This document shows, in pieces, positions 1 to 11,990 of a DNA stretch of 64,000 nt; position 1 is the stretch's first letter, and every line of letters begins with the position of its first letter. Source of the stretch: Ailurus styani (taxonomy: Eukaryota > Chordata > Mammalia > Carnivora > Ailuridae); NCBI GenBank assembly GCA_002007465.1, contig LNAC01000163.1, positions 1,722,968-1,786,967 on the forward strand, written 5' to 3'. The notes beneath the pieces were generated by a model. That model saw only the letters and a program-made list of their open reading frames with translations. It had not been told where the DNA came from and did not search any database. Both the position numbers and the translations under genes were made by a program.

Positions 1-3000
1 AATATGTTTCCTAAGTTGTGGAAGTTCAGCACTAGGTATCCCTAGGCAGCATGGATTCTACCCTTATTACAGTAAACATGTGTTGAATATCTACTATTAT
101 TCTGTGCATGGAAAAGGATGGAGAGAAAGAAGAGCAGTCATCTCTAGGAAACATTAAGTCCTCAAATGCATCTACGGCTATTATCTAGCAGGTGATAGGA
201 GAGACCTGGCAGTTTCAAAACCTTTTCTTGCTTTTTGTAATTCCAGAAGGTCTATCTCCTACTCTCTCCGGAGCAGAAGGGCCAGATGTCCACTTCTCCA
301 AGTACTCCTACGCTGGATATCTGTGGCTCAGAAATGCCTATACCATTTTATAACATATAAACTAATACACTATCAGAGAATGAGACAAATATAGGACCAA
401 CATCTTCATTGTTCAACGTGTGGAAAACCTAAACCCATCCCTCACACCCAACCAGGCTTCTTTTTCCATTGTGTTTTTAAAGAAATGAGAAAAAATAGTA
501 GTTTGAAGTCAACAGAATTAGAAATGATAAACACAGGCCAAATGTGCCATGCTCCACAATTATAACACCACCGGTAATTCTTGGGACTCTCCTGTTGAAC
601 CCAATTGGGTCTCCAATAATTTTCCACATGGTACTCCAGATAGTTGTTATCAATTGACTAGAATTAGGCTATCCCTGATGACTTAAGGAATACCACCTTT
701 TCAGGTATATGAACTGGGTCCTGAAATCAGGTAGATACCAGCAGGTTTTCAGGACATGCTTGAATGAAAGTACTGTGTTAGTGCAAAGTACTCCACGGTC
801 CTAAGAAGGAGAACTCTGGTTCTGAAGTATCCTCTTTATAGGAGAGGAAGGTGAGAAGTAATCTAGCATGGGGAATGGCCAGATATTTGCTCATCAATGG
901 TTTATTCTGATCTTGGAGGAAGGCAGTAGCTTCAGTAAAGATGGCTACCTCTTGCTTCAGGTAAGTCTCCAATAATGTCAGTTGACAATGTTACTCTATC
1001 ATGGAATTTGGCATGGAAATTGACACAATCATGGTGATTCTGCTAAATTCAGAGCATCAAGTGGAGCAAACACTCCTTCTCCCAATCAGGTTAAGTTGTC
1101 CCCAAGTGCATTTCATTAGGAAGATGTTATTATACCCCTCACTTCCCTATCATCCTAAGACAACCTCTCATTTTGAGTCTTGGCCTGGGAGAGGCTTTCT
1201 TCACCTTGTCTTTGGAAGAATGTCCAACTACGTGGTCAACCCCATACGCTCAGAGCTTGGAGTTTTTTGAATGGTTTCATTTAGACAGGCAGAAACTGAA
1301 CAGATACAACATTTTTGTTCTTATGTTCTCTCTAAATTGAACAAAGATAAGAACAGGCATTAAGCTGCTTAGAGATTTGAATTAGAGGAACAATTATTCT
1401 AATACACATGATAGCAGAAAGGCTCTCCGAGCCCATAATCTCCAGATTCTTATGAAAAACTGTCACTCTCTGGATATCCATGCTTGACTGGATTGATTTT
1501 TGTTTCTTTGAAAATAATTGTTTCATTTTGAAACTTTCTGAATATGGCACAATGCATAATCTGTATCATTTAGTACTCTAAATACTCTGCCATTATACTA
1601 GGGTTCTTATGACCAAGCATGCCTTGTCAATGGAAATTTATTCAATGAAATGTGAAATTACTTTAGAAGACACATTTAGAGCATTTGATTTAAGCCAGGC
1701 ATGTTGAGCTGAAAAGGTTCAGGGAGTAAGTTATATTCTATATAGTTAATAATTGTGCATCATGGGTACATTTCATTTTTGACTGTTGTTTCTGCCTTTT
1801 GACCTCTGGCAAAGGCCAGCAGAGGACAGGGAATCCAGTACGGGAAAGATCATTCCAATGGTGTCTTCACATTTACATGCAATCTTTACTGTCACAACGT
1901 CATAACTAGATTGTGCAGTCAGGTTGCTGGTCTAAGCCCTATCAACTGACACCTTACCTCAACATTACTCTCTTATCGTCTCTACAATAGATACTGAAAA
2001 CTGTTAGTATTGCTGTATGAGCTAACCCAGGCTGGGTTCAAGTCCTTCCTAAGCACAGGCTCCTTTGTTTTCTATGAAGGAGGGAAGAACTCCATTCCCT
2101 GGGAATCAGGAAAAATATTTTTAGCTAGCTATGTTTAAGAGGAGGTTATATTTGCCCAACATGTTCAAAGGCTTAGAGGTATGAAAGACAGAATAGCAAT
2201 AATCATGCCACTGTAATTCCTAAAAATGGTCCTATGGGTACCCTGGGTCTAGAAAACACATTGTTCTACCTGGGAGATCATGAAAAATCAGTGCAGTAGA
2301 CTAAGAGCCTGTTATGTGGTTGATGCTTCATGTGTGCATGTTCAGTAAACAGATGAAAGAGGAGAGCCACAAGATCCAGACACCAGCCAAAGGGGTGCCA
2401 ATACACAGACCACTGCATCTATGGCCCACGTTCTCTCAAGTGCCTCCTGACAACCATACAACAAGCAATACTCTGTAAATTTCCATGTAGTAAATCTAAA
2501 CCCCATTAGAAACTGAAAACATTTTTCCTCATAAATATCTCTTTAGTTTCTCTTTCCTGATGATGGCTATAAAGATCCTCTTCTCAGACATTATAGGTGA
2601 AGGATGAGTTGATGTTAAGTACCTAGTGGTTAGGTTATCGAGAAGCCTGAGAGGAGGAGAAAAAGTGCTGGAGTTGCCTTTATGTTGCTTTCTCCTTGTG
2701 TTTTTCTCTCTTGTTGGAGTACGTCTAGGAAAGGGAAGGTTGAGTCTGGTTGGACGTGAACTCTAGAACTCATGAAAGCAGAATTTAAAACATCCTGAGA
2801 TCGAGCAGACATAGGTCTAATGCACAAAAACCGAAAAAACAAATCAGCCTGGATGGCTAAAATTCTCAAAAGTGAAGTTCTAATTATTTGAAAGAGGAGG
2901 AGAAACAACTTGAAAGAAATTCTCTGGGTTGTTACGGGGAGCTCTTTGTTGAGACCAAATTTGGCAACTGGATATATAAAAGATGAAAGGGAACAGAGCT

Positions 3001-3307
3001 GAGATCAACATAGGAGAGTGAAGAGAGTGGCTCTCTTTAATAGTGTGTTCACGCATCTAAAATCCAAAGTAAATTGTGGCTAACAAAAATGCTACAATTA
3101 TATTTGATGCAACAAGATAGAATGCTAATATGATGTTGATGGAAGATACGGAGAAAACAGAATTCTTCAGTATTTATGGGATGTCTATCTTCTCTGCGTA
3201 GAGAAAAGATCTTTAGATTTATAAAGTTAGAATGGCATTTGTCCCAAATGTAAGGAGTGATTAAAGAAAGAACAGAGTTGCTTTAAATGCGTTTAAATAT
3301 GCTTTAT
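1..3307. other. Unique AT-rich DNA, no gene seen
   Basis: About 3.3 kb of AT-rich sequence with only short, stop-bounded frames (92 codons or fewer) that lack recognisable domains. I see no CAN-SINE and no clear L1 here. Very old, unrecognised repeats may be present. Confidence 0.6.
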
Positions 3308-3318
3308 AAGAAAAATCA

Positions 3319-3527
3319 GGGGCGCCTGGGTGGCTCAGTGGGTTAAAGCCGCTGCCTTCGGCTCAGGTCATGATCCCAGGGTCCTGGGATCGAGGCCCGC
3401 ATCAGGCTCTCTGCTCAGCAGGGAGCCTGCTTCCTCCTCTCTCCTCTCTCTCTGCCTGTCTCTCTGCCTACTTGTAATCTCTCTCTCTGTCAAAATGAAT
3501 AAATAAAATCTTAAAAAAAAAAAAGAA
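3319..3527 (+). mobile_element. CAN-SINE (tRNA-derived SINE), near full length
   Basis: Non-autonomous retrotransposon copied by the L1 machinery. The tRNA-derived head begins ggggcgcctgggtggctcag. It is followed by the gctcaggtcatgatcccagg body, the tctctctgcctgtctctctg pyrimidine-rich part, an aaaatctt signal-like stretch and an A-rich tail. An 11-bp target-site duplication, aagaaaaatca, flanks it at 3308-3318 and 3528-3538. The gccgctgccttcggctc wording is the form typical of mustelids and other caniforms. Near-consensus sequence and an intact duplication suggest a young insertion. Confidence 0.96.
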
Positions 3528-3538
3528 AAGAAAAATCA

Positions 3539-4928
3539 CATGTGGGAAACCAAAAACTTGCAAATGAGAGTTTTAAGAAAGTAAGAGAAGGAGGAAGGTT
3601 GGAGATGGGCAAACATATTTCCCAATTTCAAAAAGGGAAGTATACAGAATTAAAAGCATTACTGATGATGACAACTGAATTTCACATTTATTCTGGGCAT
3701 GATTGTAGAATGGATGTCACAGGCAGGGCAACTTTCCTTGCTCTTAAAAGAGGAAGCATTCATCTTTGAGCCAGGATGGGTTCAGCATGAATCAGGTCAT
3801 CTTATGTTTTATTTTTTTAAATGGAGTAAAAGATTGGAAGAGCAGGGAAGTGGGTTATTTGTGGTGTGTTGAGATTGCATCCAGGAAATCTGGCAAAAGG
3901 TGACTTAGAGAATCATGTGGACAAGACAGAAATGTAGACTGGATGACAAGTATACTGAATATTGGATTAATTCAACATGATTTTATCAATGAATCAGTAG
4001 TAATGGTAATGGGGAAATCCAGGTGTGTGCATTTCTCAGTTTCATGTCAATGAATTAGAAGTCAGCTTTATCAAATCTGACTGATGTGAACTGGGAAGGG
4101 ATAGCATATATACTGAAAGACAAAATCAGAATCCAGAAAGTTCTCAACAGTCTGGAATGAAAGACTCAATGCAACTTACAGCCATTTCACAGAGATAACA
4201 GAAGCCCTAACACCTTGGTCTAAAATACTCTATTGCTTAAATATTGGCTGGTGGTAATGAGAGGGGCATAAATGTAAAGAAGACTTGGGGGAGAATCCTG
4301 TTCATTCTCAGACATTAATTTATGTTTCTTGGAAATGTTACTCTCCATTATTTTTCCACTTTCTGACTCTTGAACCTCTCCATCTCCACTGTTTCTCAGC
4401 ACATCTTAAACATTTAAAATTAAAAAAAAGCACAAAACACAAATTAAAACTCTCCCTGGATTTTATTACTGCCTTGAGCCCACTCTTTAACATTCCTGCA
4501 CTGCAAAGCTACTCATGGGTTAACTTCATTTGTTCCCTCTACTCTCATTAAGTCATCAGGAACCTCCTAATTGAAAAATTTGTAAAAACATTTTTCAATC
4601 CTCAGCTTATGTGATGCTTCAGCAGGATTGGACACTCCTGGTCACATTTTTATTCTTGAACTTTTCTCTTCCCTTGGCTTCTTTTCTTTTGTGGCTATTT
4701 TCCTAGCCTCAGAATTCCATCTTGTCTCAACTCTCTTCCTGCACAAATCCCATTCTACCATTAACTCTGTGTTTTCTTTCCACCCTCTGTGCTGGGTGGG
4801 GAATCTCATGTCCTCCCAGGGTTTCAACTGCCTCTTGTATGTTGAAACCTTTATTTCTTATACGAACCCCTTTCTTGAGCTCTAGACTTTACTTCCTGCT
4901 GAACTTCTCCAATGGCTTCAATTACCAC
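3539..4928. other. Unique DNA, no gene seen
   Basis: AT-rich sequence. The short overlapping open frames at 4285-4885 on both strands are low-complexity and share no family signature. No repeat recognised. Confidence 0.55.
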
Positions 4929-4944
4929 CTACACTTCGATTATT

Positions 4945-5154
4945 TTTTTTAATTTTTTTAAGATTTTATTTATTCATTTGACACAGAAAGAGAGATTACA
5001 AGTAGGCAGAGAGGCACGCAGAGAGAGAGAGGAGAGAGGAGGAAGCAGGCTCCCCGCTGAGCAGAGAGCCCGATGCGGGCCTCGATCCCAGGACCCTGGG
5101 ATCATGATCTGAGCCGAAGGCAGCGGCTTTAACCCACTAAGCCACCCAGGCGCC
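4945..5154 (-). mobile_element. CAN-SINE, minus strand
   Basis: Reverse-oriented copy: poly-T/aagattttatttatt tail at the left and the complement of the tRNA-like head (gccacccaggcgcc) at the right. The 16-bp target-site duplication ctacacttcgattatt is perfect at 4929-4944 and 5155-5170, so both ends are well fixed. Confidence 0.97.
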
Positions 5155-5419
5155 CTACACTTCGATTATTCACAGATATGTATTTCTAGCCGAGACCACT
5201 CTATTCAACTCCAGATTCCTTATTTCTAAATCCATACTCAACAGCTTCCTCTAGATGCTTCTTAGACATCTCCTACTCCAGATTTTTTTTATCTTAATCA
5301 TCATCCACCCTCCTCTCTGTAAACCTCCTCTTATGGTATTTTCTTCTCTGAAAATTGTGCCCCCACTACCATATAGTTATTTAAGCCAGAAAGTGAAGAC
5401 TTGTCCCTGATTTTTCCCG

Positions 5420-5617
5420 TTTTCTTTTTTTAAGATTTTATTTATTTGAGAGAGTGCATGTGCAGAGGGGGAGGGGCAGAGGGAGAAGGAGAGACAGAAT
5501 CCTGAACAGACTCTGTGCACAGAGCCCAGGGAAGGGCTGGATCCCATGACCCTGAGATCATGACCTGAGCTGAAATCAGGAGTCTGATGCTTAACTGCCT
5601 GGGACACCCAGGTGCCC
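5420..5617 (-). mobile_element. CAN-SINE, older and diverged, minus strand
   Basis: The left end reads tttttttaagattttatttattt and the right end cacccaggtgccc. The body is more diverged than the neighbouring copy at 4945 (aaatcaggagtctgatgctt in place of the usual gaaggcagaggcttt), and I find no convincing flanking duplication. It is probably an older subfamily copy. Confidence 0.9.
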
Positions 5618-7336
5618 TTCTTCCTGCTACTTTGTTTCACATTAAGGCGGACTCCAAGTCATACCTCCACTTTCTTAAAAACACAAGTCTGTTGATTTCC
5701 TTTCTCAAGGGGATCAAAATACCAACTCCTTAGCATGCCACCCAAAATCCCGATGAGCGGAGGCTGAGTGTACAGTAGCTTTCCAATCTCATCTCTGAGC
5801 TCTTCCCTAGAAGTGTCTAAAGGACTAAGCATATATTTCTACTAAAAGTAAGGTTACCTACATTTGTCTTGTTTTTTTTTTTAATATCTTTGTGCCTATT
5901 CATACATTTTATCTTTTGTTTCGACTGTTCTTTCTTCCATTTCTTGGCCCGATGAATTTCCTTAAAGTGTAATGCCTTGTTTTCTCTCCTAGCAGCATTT
6001 GAAACTCTCTCTCTGTATTCACGTTTAGAATATTCTACTCTGATGCTCCTCTTAAATTGAGGCAGACATAAACTAAAAAACATTAAAGAAGAGCTATAAG
6101 GACTCTGACATCACATCGAGGGAAGAGGGATTCAACAAAAGGGAAATATTTGTGTGAGGTATCATGGACTGAAAGGAAAATTAACAGTAGTGTAACAGTA
6201 AGGGACTAAGCGCAAGCCACACCTTTTCTAATAAAGCACAACTACAGCAGATTAAACATGACAGATTATTTGCTGCTTCTCTCATTGAGAGGTGGAGTCT
6301 AATTCTCCCTGTGAAGGTGGTTTGTGTCACCAAATGGCATGGGATGAAAGGGACGCTGCAAAACTTCTAAAACTAGGTCAGAGGAAACCTTGAAGCTCCA
6401 CTTTGGTCTCTGAGAAGGTTTAATCCTGGGGTGCTCCCGCTGTAAATTCAGTCGCCATGCTGTGAGAAGCCCAAGGCACGTAGGTGCTCTATTCGACGAT
6501 GCCAATGGGACTCCTGGCGGACGACCCCCTTCAACTGCCATCAATTAGCAAACTGTTCCAAACACCCAACACAGCCTTCGGATAAATGCAGCCTCCGCCA
6601 ACATCAAACCGGACCCACTAAAAGAAACCAAAGGCAGGACCAGACAGACAGACCCTTTTCTAATTCCGGATCCACCAACTGGAGTACAAAGTAAAACTGC
6701 TCTTAACCATTACATTTGGAGTTTCGAATGATTAAAATGGCACGGTTGGTCACACAGCAACGGACACCTAAAAAAGCAACTACAAATGTTGACTGACTGA
6801 AGAGGGACTCGGTAACAATAAACCACTGTGGCAACACCAGAGATGCGCGAACCCCGATCTCTCCCTTCAAGAAAGGACTTGCTGCCCAGCTGTCACGAAT
6901 GCAGCTGGCTGGCAGCCTCCAGCTGTTCACCCCTTCAGGTTTACCTCACATTTTGAGCTGTCTTGCTGTTTCCAGGGTGGGCCCCAGCCAGTGACTAAGC
7001 AAGGCAGGGCTAGCCGAGGCCATGCCAAGTTCTTCTTGGAGTGTCTCCAGTCAATGGCTGAACAAGATGTGTTACAAACACCTAGTCACTTTTGTCCAAC
7101 TGGGGACTCCTTCAGTGAACAAACTTTGCCCTAGAGCTGCCCAGTGGCTGGCAGGGATCTCCTCTGGTCTGTCCCATGGACTGCTACTACCTCCACCTGC
7201 CCAATAGTGCCCCATGCACTTTTCACAGATGTTACTTCTCAATGAAACTTTTGCACTCCTATTCCACCCGTGTCTGCTTCCCAGAGAACACAGCATGTAA
7301 AACCATCCTGTATTATCTTAAGAAAATTACAATGTC
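5618..7336. other. Unique DNA with a CpG-enriched middle
   Basis: No gene or common repeat recognised. The part at 6290-6910 is richer in CpG and GC than its surroundings and is listed separately. Short frames at 6299-6544 and 6703-6930 (minus) have no recognisable domain. Confidence 0.5.
6290..6910. other. CpG-enriched segment, nature unknown
   Basis: By eye about 20 CpG dinucleotides fall within roughly 600 bp, for example around attcgacgatgcc, ctggcggacgac and gagatgcgcgaac. The AT-rich flanks have very few. I recognise no repeat or exon. It could be a weak CpG island or enhancer, or a recently inserted sequence that has not yet lost its CpGs. No TATA box or clear splice pattern marks it as a promoter. 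Confidence 0.35.
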
Positions 7337-7350
7337 AAAGAGCAACTCTT

Positions 7351-7536
7351 TTTTTTTTTTAAGAGTTTATTTGACAGAGAGAGAGATCACAAGTAGGCAG
7401 AGAGGCAGGCAGAGAGAGGAGGAAGCGGGCTCCCCACTGAGCAGGGAGCCCGATGCGGGCCTCGATCCCAGGACCCTGAGATCATGACCTGAGCCGAAGG
7501 CAGAGGCTTTAACCCACTGAGCCACCCAGGCGCCCC
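7351..7536 (-). mobile_element. CAN-SINE, minus strand
   Basis: Poly-T and aagagtttatttgacagagag at the left, complement of the head (gccacccaggcgcccc) at the right. The flanking duplication aaagagcaactctt is perfect at 7337-7350 and 7537-7550. Confidence 0.97.
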
Positions 7537-7550
7537 AAAGAGCAACTCTT

Positions 7551-8522
7551 AAGACTTAGTGGGAACAAGGCCAGCAACACAAATATGGCTGCTGGTTCTT
7601 GGCTTAAGGATATTGCCTTATGATTTTTAAGTAAAACAAGGCAATGGCCTTGGTGGCTGGCCACCTAGACAGCAACATTAAGACTACAAATAAAAGTAGG
7701 GGAGGAGTGGGTTACACAGAGAGCGGCAGGAGTCTTGATTTTGCATCTGCCTGAAGAGAAATGGCAGAATTCAGTGGAATGATAAGCATTTCATAAAGAT
7801 CCAACTGGCCTCGTGAGACATTTGCTGATTAAAAAACCTCCGTCCAGGTTCACTCTTTTCTGAACCTTGTCAGAAATCGTCATCTGACACTCTTTGCTTA
7901 AGACTATGTGAGCTGAACAGGAAGGTCTAACAATTTTCAGGCATTCATGAAGGAGCCCTGAGGTTGGATCTTCTTGGCAGCATTCAAATCATACTATTAC
8001 AGAAACTGAACTTGGTTCCTGTTCCTTTACTAAGTTCAAAGATGGCCATTGTTAAAGTGTATGCGTGGTAACCATGAAAAGTGTGTGTGTGTGAGAAAGA
8101 GAGAGAATAATTAGGACATCTTTTGAAAATAGGAATTTTATATCCTACTGGCTTTTGGTCGAAAGTCCTTGTCCCCTTGGCCTCACATTTACAGAATTTT
8201 GCCTCTTCTCTGAAAGTTGTTATTACTCTTCCTGGGGAAGAGAAGAATGTCAGAAGGGCATGATCTTTCTGTCCAAATATTTGAAGAATTAATAGGAATT
8301 AGATTTGTTATAGCAAAAGTTGTTATAGCAGCCAAAGGGTCAAAACTGGTCTAATATTTGGAAGCAGAACAGAAAAAAAATTTGCATGAACTTTATGTCA
8401 CAACTGGTCAAAGGTGCAGTGGGTTGCTCTGATAGGTGATGTGTTCTCCATTATTAGGAGAAACCAAGCAATTACTTGATGGAGTTGACAGATGAGATTC
8501 AAGTAAATCTGGAGCATTAAGC
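7551..8522. other. Unique DNA, no gene seen
   Basis: Contains a short (GT)n/(GA)n run near 8082-8106. No exon or repeat family recognised otherwise. Confidence 0.55.
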
Positions 8523-8540
8523 TTTTAAAGTCTCTTTATG

Positions 8541-8740
8541 GGGCGCCTGGGTGGCTCAGCGGTTTAAAGCCTCTGCCTTCGGCTCAGGTCATGATCTCAG
8601 GGTCCTGGGATCGAGGCCCGCATCGGGCTCTCTGCTCGGCAGGGAGCCTGCTTCCTCCTCTCTCTCTGCCTGCCTCTCTGCCTCCTTGTGATCTCTCTCT
8701 CTCTGTCAAATAAATAAATAAAATCTTTAAAAAAAAAATT
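8541..8740 (+). mobile_element. CAN-SINE, plus strand
   Basis: Complete head (gggcgcctgggtggctcag), pyrimidine-rich 3' part and (A)n tail. The duplication ttttaaagtctctttatg flanks it at 8523-8540 and 8741-8758 (18 bp, perfect). The last g at 8540 can belong to either the duplication or the SINE head. Confidence 0.97.
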
Positions 8741-8758
8741 TTTTAAAGTCTCTTTATG

Positions 8759-9837
8759 TTAGAAATTCTATAAATACGGAAGAAACAGAAAGACAAATAT
8801 AAAGGCATTCTGAGGGACTTTTCCCATTAAATACAAATATAATGTAACAGGAATTACATTACCATAATCAAATGTTAGTTCTGGTTCTCATTTTGTCAGG
8901 TATAAAGCTCCGCTGATACCTTTAAAATTGTTTTTCTAATAAAGCCAGCCAAGCATGAAATAACTTCTAGCTGCTTTAGTAAAGACTAATAGAGGAAATT
9001 ACCCTAATGAGAGGCTAATAAAGCAGACTAGGGTGACCCTAGAAGCACATGCCCTTTTCAGACAAGGCTGGGAAATACTGTGCCTGTTGTAACAGAGGCG
9101 GTTGGGTTCTCATTTTTCTAAAGAAAGGTTTTGGGAAATTTATCAGTAGGGGGCATTGGTGTTCTATCAGCAGGAGAACTTGACTCGGGGACTAAGTGCA
9201 CTTGGTAATTCCGGAGCACTTGGAAACGATCAACAAATCAAAGCAGATAGGAAACTACTTTTCTTAGAAAAACCCACAGAGAAATGTCATCTGTTCTAAA
9301 TGAAACTTAAGGAAATAAAAGTACAGCATGTACGTATTTGGTTTTTCCAAGATAAATGAAAAATGCTGGAGGCCTGAAATAAAAATTTCTCGAGAGAGAA
9401 AAAAATCTCGCAGCAGCTGCAGAGTCAGCATTTCCGCGTCCTGGCAAATGAGAGAAGAGCTCAATTTGCATCACGGTGCACCAGCCTCCCTAATGCTTCC
9501 AGCTCCCAGGTCGCTGGAATGAGAGTGAAATCAGACAGTTCTCTCTGTGTTAGCAACTTCTCTGATGCAACAAACACTGGTCTGTTTTTCTCTCTTCCCT
9601 TCTACTGGTGCGGGCAAAGGCACACAATCATGAAAGGAACTGGGGAAGAAAGGGAGAATATGTGGATTTGGAAGGCACGTCTGTGAGATAAAGAGCTGCA
9701 CTTTCCTCACTCTGAACACACGCAAGCCCCGCAATTTGTCAGGGAGATAAAGATGATTAAATACCAATAAAAATAAATGCAACATTTCCAGATCTACCAT
9801 GACAGAAATACTAGGTGGTGGATATAATGACTTATGA
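8759..9837. other. Unique AT-rich DNA, no gene seen
   Basis: No recognisable repeat or exon. The stretch 8940-9520 is repeat-poor, with several intact AT-rich homeobox-like motifs (ctaatgag, ctaataaag), so it could be conserved non-coding DNA, but I cannot test conservation here. Confidence 0.45.
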
Positions 9838-9846
9838 ATGATTACA

Positions 9847-10041
9847 TTATTTTTTAAAAGATTTTTTTCTATTTGTTTGAGAGGGAGAGCACGATGGGGG
9901 GGGGGGGGGCAGAAGGGGAAGGGCCGGGCAGGGGCTGGGGGGGGGGGAGCAGAAGGGGAAGTGCCTGGCATGGGCTTGATCCCAGGATCATGACCTGAGC
10001 TGAAAGCAGCAGCTTAACCAACTGAGCCACCGAGGCACCCA
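9847..10041 (-). mobile_element. CAN-SINE, older, minus strand, with poly-G expansions
   Basis: Left end ttttttaaaagatttttttc, right end gagccaccgaggcaccc. It is flanked by atgattaca at 9838-9846 and 10043-10051. Two long G homopolymers, about 14 G at 9896-9909 and 11 G at 9937-9947, have expanded inside the element in a duplicated gcagaaggggaag context. Most copies lack such runs. Confidence 0.9.
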
Positions 10042-10051
10042 GATGATTACA

Positions 10052-10867
10052 CTTTATAGAAATCTTTGATATCCCAGCTTTTTTACCTTCTATCCTCAAA
10101 AATACTATTAGAGGTCTATAGCATAGTATTCTGGGGCTTGCAATTTAAGACCTTAAGGAACAGCACAAGTCTATATATCAAAACCCATATAGGCACACGT
10201 ACTCATAGGTTTCTCTGATTTGATGAAGTCTATTTGATGCAGGAGAACCCTGCCTGATTCCCACCAACCCTTAAGGGAATCCTCCCTTATTCCCTTAATA
10301 AGGGAATCCAGATTATTCCCTTCTGGAATAATCCAGAAGGCTCATCCAGATTATTACCTTCATTTACTTAACACACATTGAAGTCCCTCTTAGGTAAGTG
10401 GCAGACATGGGTTAGGTACCCCTCTATAACTTGCCTTGACCTCTGCAACCATTACTCAACTCCTGCAACATGAGTTTCTAGTTGGGTGAAATATTTCTCA
10501 ATTTAGTATGATAGTCCTTCTCCCTGATGCTGCCTACAATAACAGGAGGGAAAACAGCACTACTCTCTTTACAACATTTGAATCAACAGCAAGCAAAGTT
10601 CACTTACAAAAACAGGATACACTTAGAGGTTTCTGTAGAACGTAAGCTTAGTTACTGTGGGGACATAAATGAATCTTAATCTTCTCAGAGGTGAGAATTC
10701 CCTGAGTAATAACTCAAGAAAATTTGACTTTCGTACTGACATTTTCAAACCAATTGAATGAATTTGGAAGAAAAAAGTCAACAAGATTGCCTTGCAATAG
10801 CAAAGAATTTTAGGTAGACCAAAACAATAAAAAATATAATCAAATAAGACGTCTTAAAAAACAAGAT
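10052..10867. other. Unique DNA around the hairpin cluster
   Basis: No gene. Apart from the hairpins at 10273-10338, no structure or repeat family recognised. Confidence 0.5.
10273..10338. repeat. Cluster of overlapping perfect hairpins
   Basis: Three inverted repeats are packed together. attccctta/taagggaat (9-bp arms, 1-nt centre) lies at 10289-10307. gattattcc/ggaataatc (9-bp arms, 5-nt loop) lies at 10311-10333. ttctgga/tccagaa (7-bp arms) lies at 10321-10338. A further aagggaat at 10273-10280 pairs with attccctt at 10289-10296. No element family recognised. Confidence 0.85.
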
Positions 10868-11132
10868 GGAAGAGGGGAGGGGGGAGGGGGTGTTGGGCAA
10901 AATGGGTGAAGAGGAGCCGGAGGTATAGGCTTCCAGTTATGGAATGAATAGAGTAAGTCACAGGAATAAAAGGCACAGCACAGGGAAGATAGTCAATGAT
11001 ATTGTAATAACGATGTATCAGGACAGATGGCAGCTACACTTGTGGTGAGTTACATAATATAAACTCGTGGAATCACTATGTTGTGCACCTGAAGCTAATG
11101 TAACATGTGTCTATTATACTAAAAAAAAGTTT
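10868..11132 (+). mobile_element. LINE-1 3' end, plus strand, 5'-truncated
   Basis: G-rich opening typical of L1 3' UTRs (gaggggaggggggaggggg), then ggcttccagttatggaatga, a stretch corresponding to the 'agatagtcaatgatattgta' part of mammalian L1 3' UTRs, gtgcacctgaagctaatgtaac, and a short A tail (ctaaaaaaaa). It is diverged, so of intermediate age. The G-runs at 10874-10897 could form a G-quadruplex. Confidence 0.8.
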
Positions 11133-11224
11133 CTTAGGCAAGTGCATTAGTTTCTTATTGCTGTTGAAATAAATCACCACAAACTGAGTGACTTAAAGCA
11201 AAAAAACAAGAACATAAGCAAACG

Positions 11225-11379
11225 GGGGCGCCTGGGTGGCTCAGTGAGGTAAGCTTCTGTCTCCGGCTCAGGTAATGATCCCAGGGTCCTGGGATGGAGC
11301 CCCAAGTTAAACCTTCTGCTTTGCCAGGAGCCTGCTTCCCCCTCTCTTTCTCTCAAATAAATACAATCTTTAAAAAAAG
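11225..11379 (+). mobile_element. CAN-SINE, internally shortened, plus strand
   Basis: Starts ggggcgcctgggtggctcagtg, ends ctcaaataaatacaatctttaaaaaaa. About 50 bp shorter than full-length copies, with most of the ctctctgcctg region missing. Flanking aagaaca-like words are too short to call a duplication with confidence. Confidence 0.92.
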
Positions 11380-11977
11380 AACACGACGAAGTGGAATCTT
11401 GTTTGCAGGCGGGAAAAAAACAAAACGAAAAGTCTCCGTCGATGGCAGGAGACTTAGGTTTTAGATGGCTCCCAAGCAAACCACTGCTTCTTCCAACTTC
11501 CCACAGAGTTCTTTGTAGAAGTGCCATTTTCTGTTCCCTTATTCCCTCCTCCTGTTCTCCTAATGGCCTTGACAGAGAAAGGACAGAATGTCAGGGTAGT
11601 GACTGTGGGGAGAGAGGTAGTGAAAGCTTCCCTGAAGCAGCAGCTCTGGCTGCAGAGCTAAACAACTCAGTTCCCTGCTCTGCTGCTCACCAGCCTGTGA
11701 ATCTCAGCAAAATAAGGAAAATAATTTCCTAATACAACAGAAAAAAATATCAGTGCATGAAGAGTGACAGCCTCCCGCCAAGGAAAATTCTGACCATTGA
11801 CAGACAAGCTAGGTCTCTTCCCCAACCCTCCTTTTTATTAAATACAGCCATAATTAGGTAAACCCTAAAAGGCTGAGACTACAGCGGAATTTACAGGGAA
11901 ACTTGAGAACAGAGAGTGGCTAATTAAAAAAAAAAAAACACCTCTTTGAAAAACACGCTTAAAAAAAGAGTGGTATT
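11380..11977. other. Unique DNA, no gene seen
   Basis: Holds a 113-codon plus-strand frame (11391-11732) that starts just downstream of the CAN-SINE at 11225-11379. It has no recognisable domain and no splice context, so I do not treat it as coding. Confidence 0.5.
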
Positions 11978-11990
11978 TTGCCTTGTTTTT

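Noticed and set aside
3319..3527. tRNA genes at the CAN-SINE heads
   Set aside because: The heads are tRNA-derived but diverged, lack a full cloverleaf and sit in full SINE context with target-site duplications.
9531..9971. 146-codon minus-strand open frame with a Pro-rich N-terminus
   Set aside because: Its first part is the poly-G-bearing CAN-SINE read antisense and the rest has no domain or splice context.
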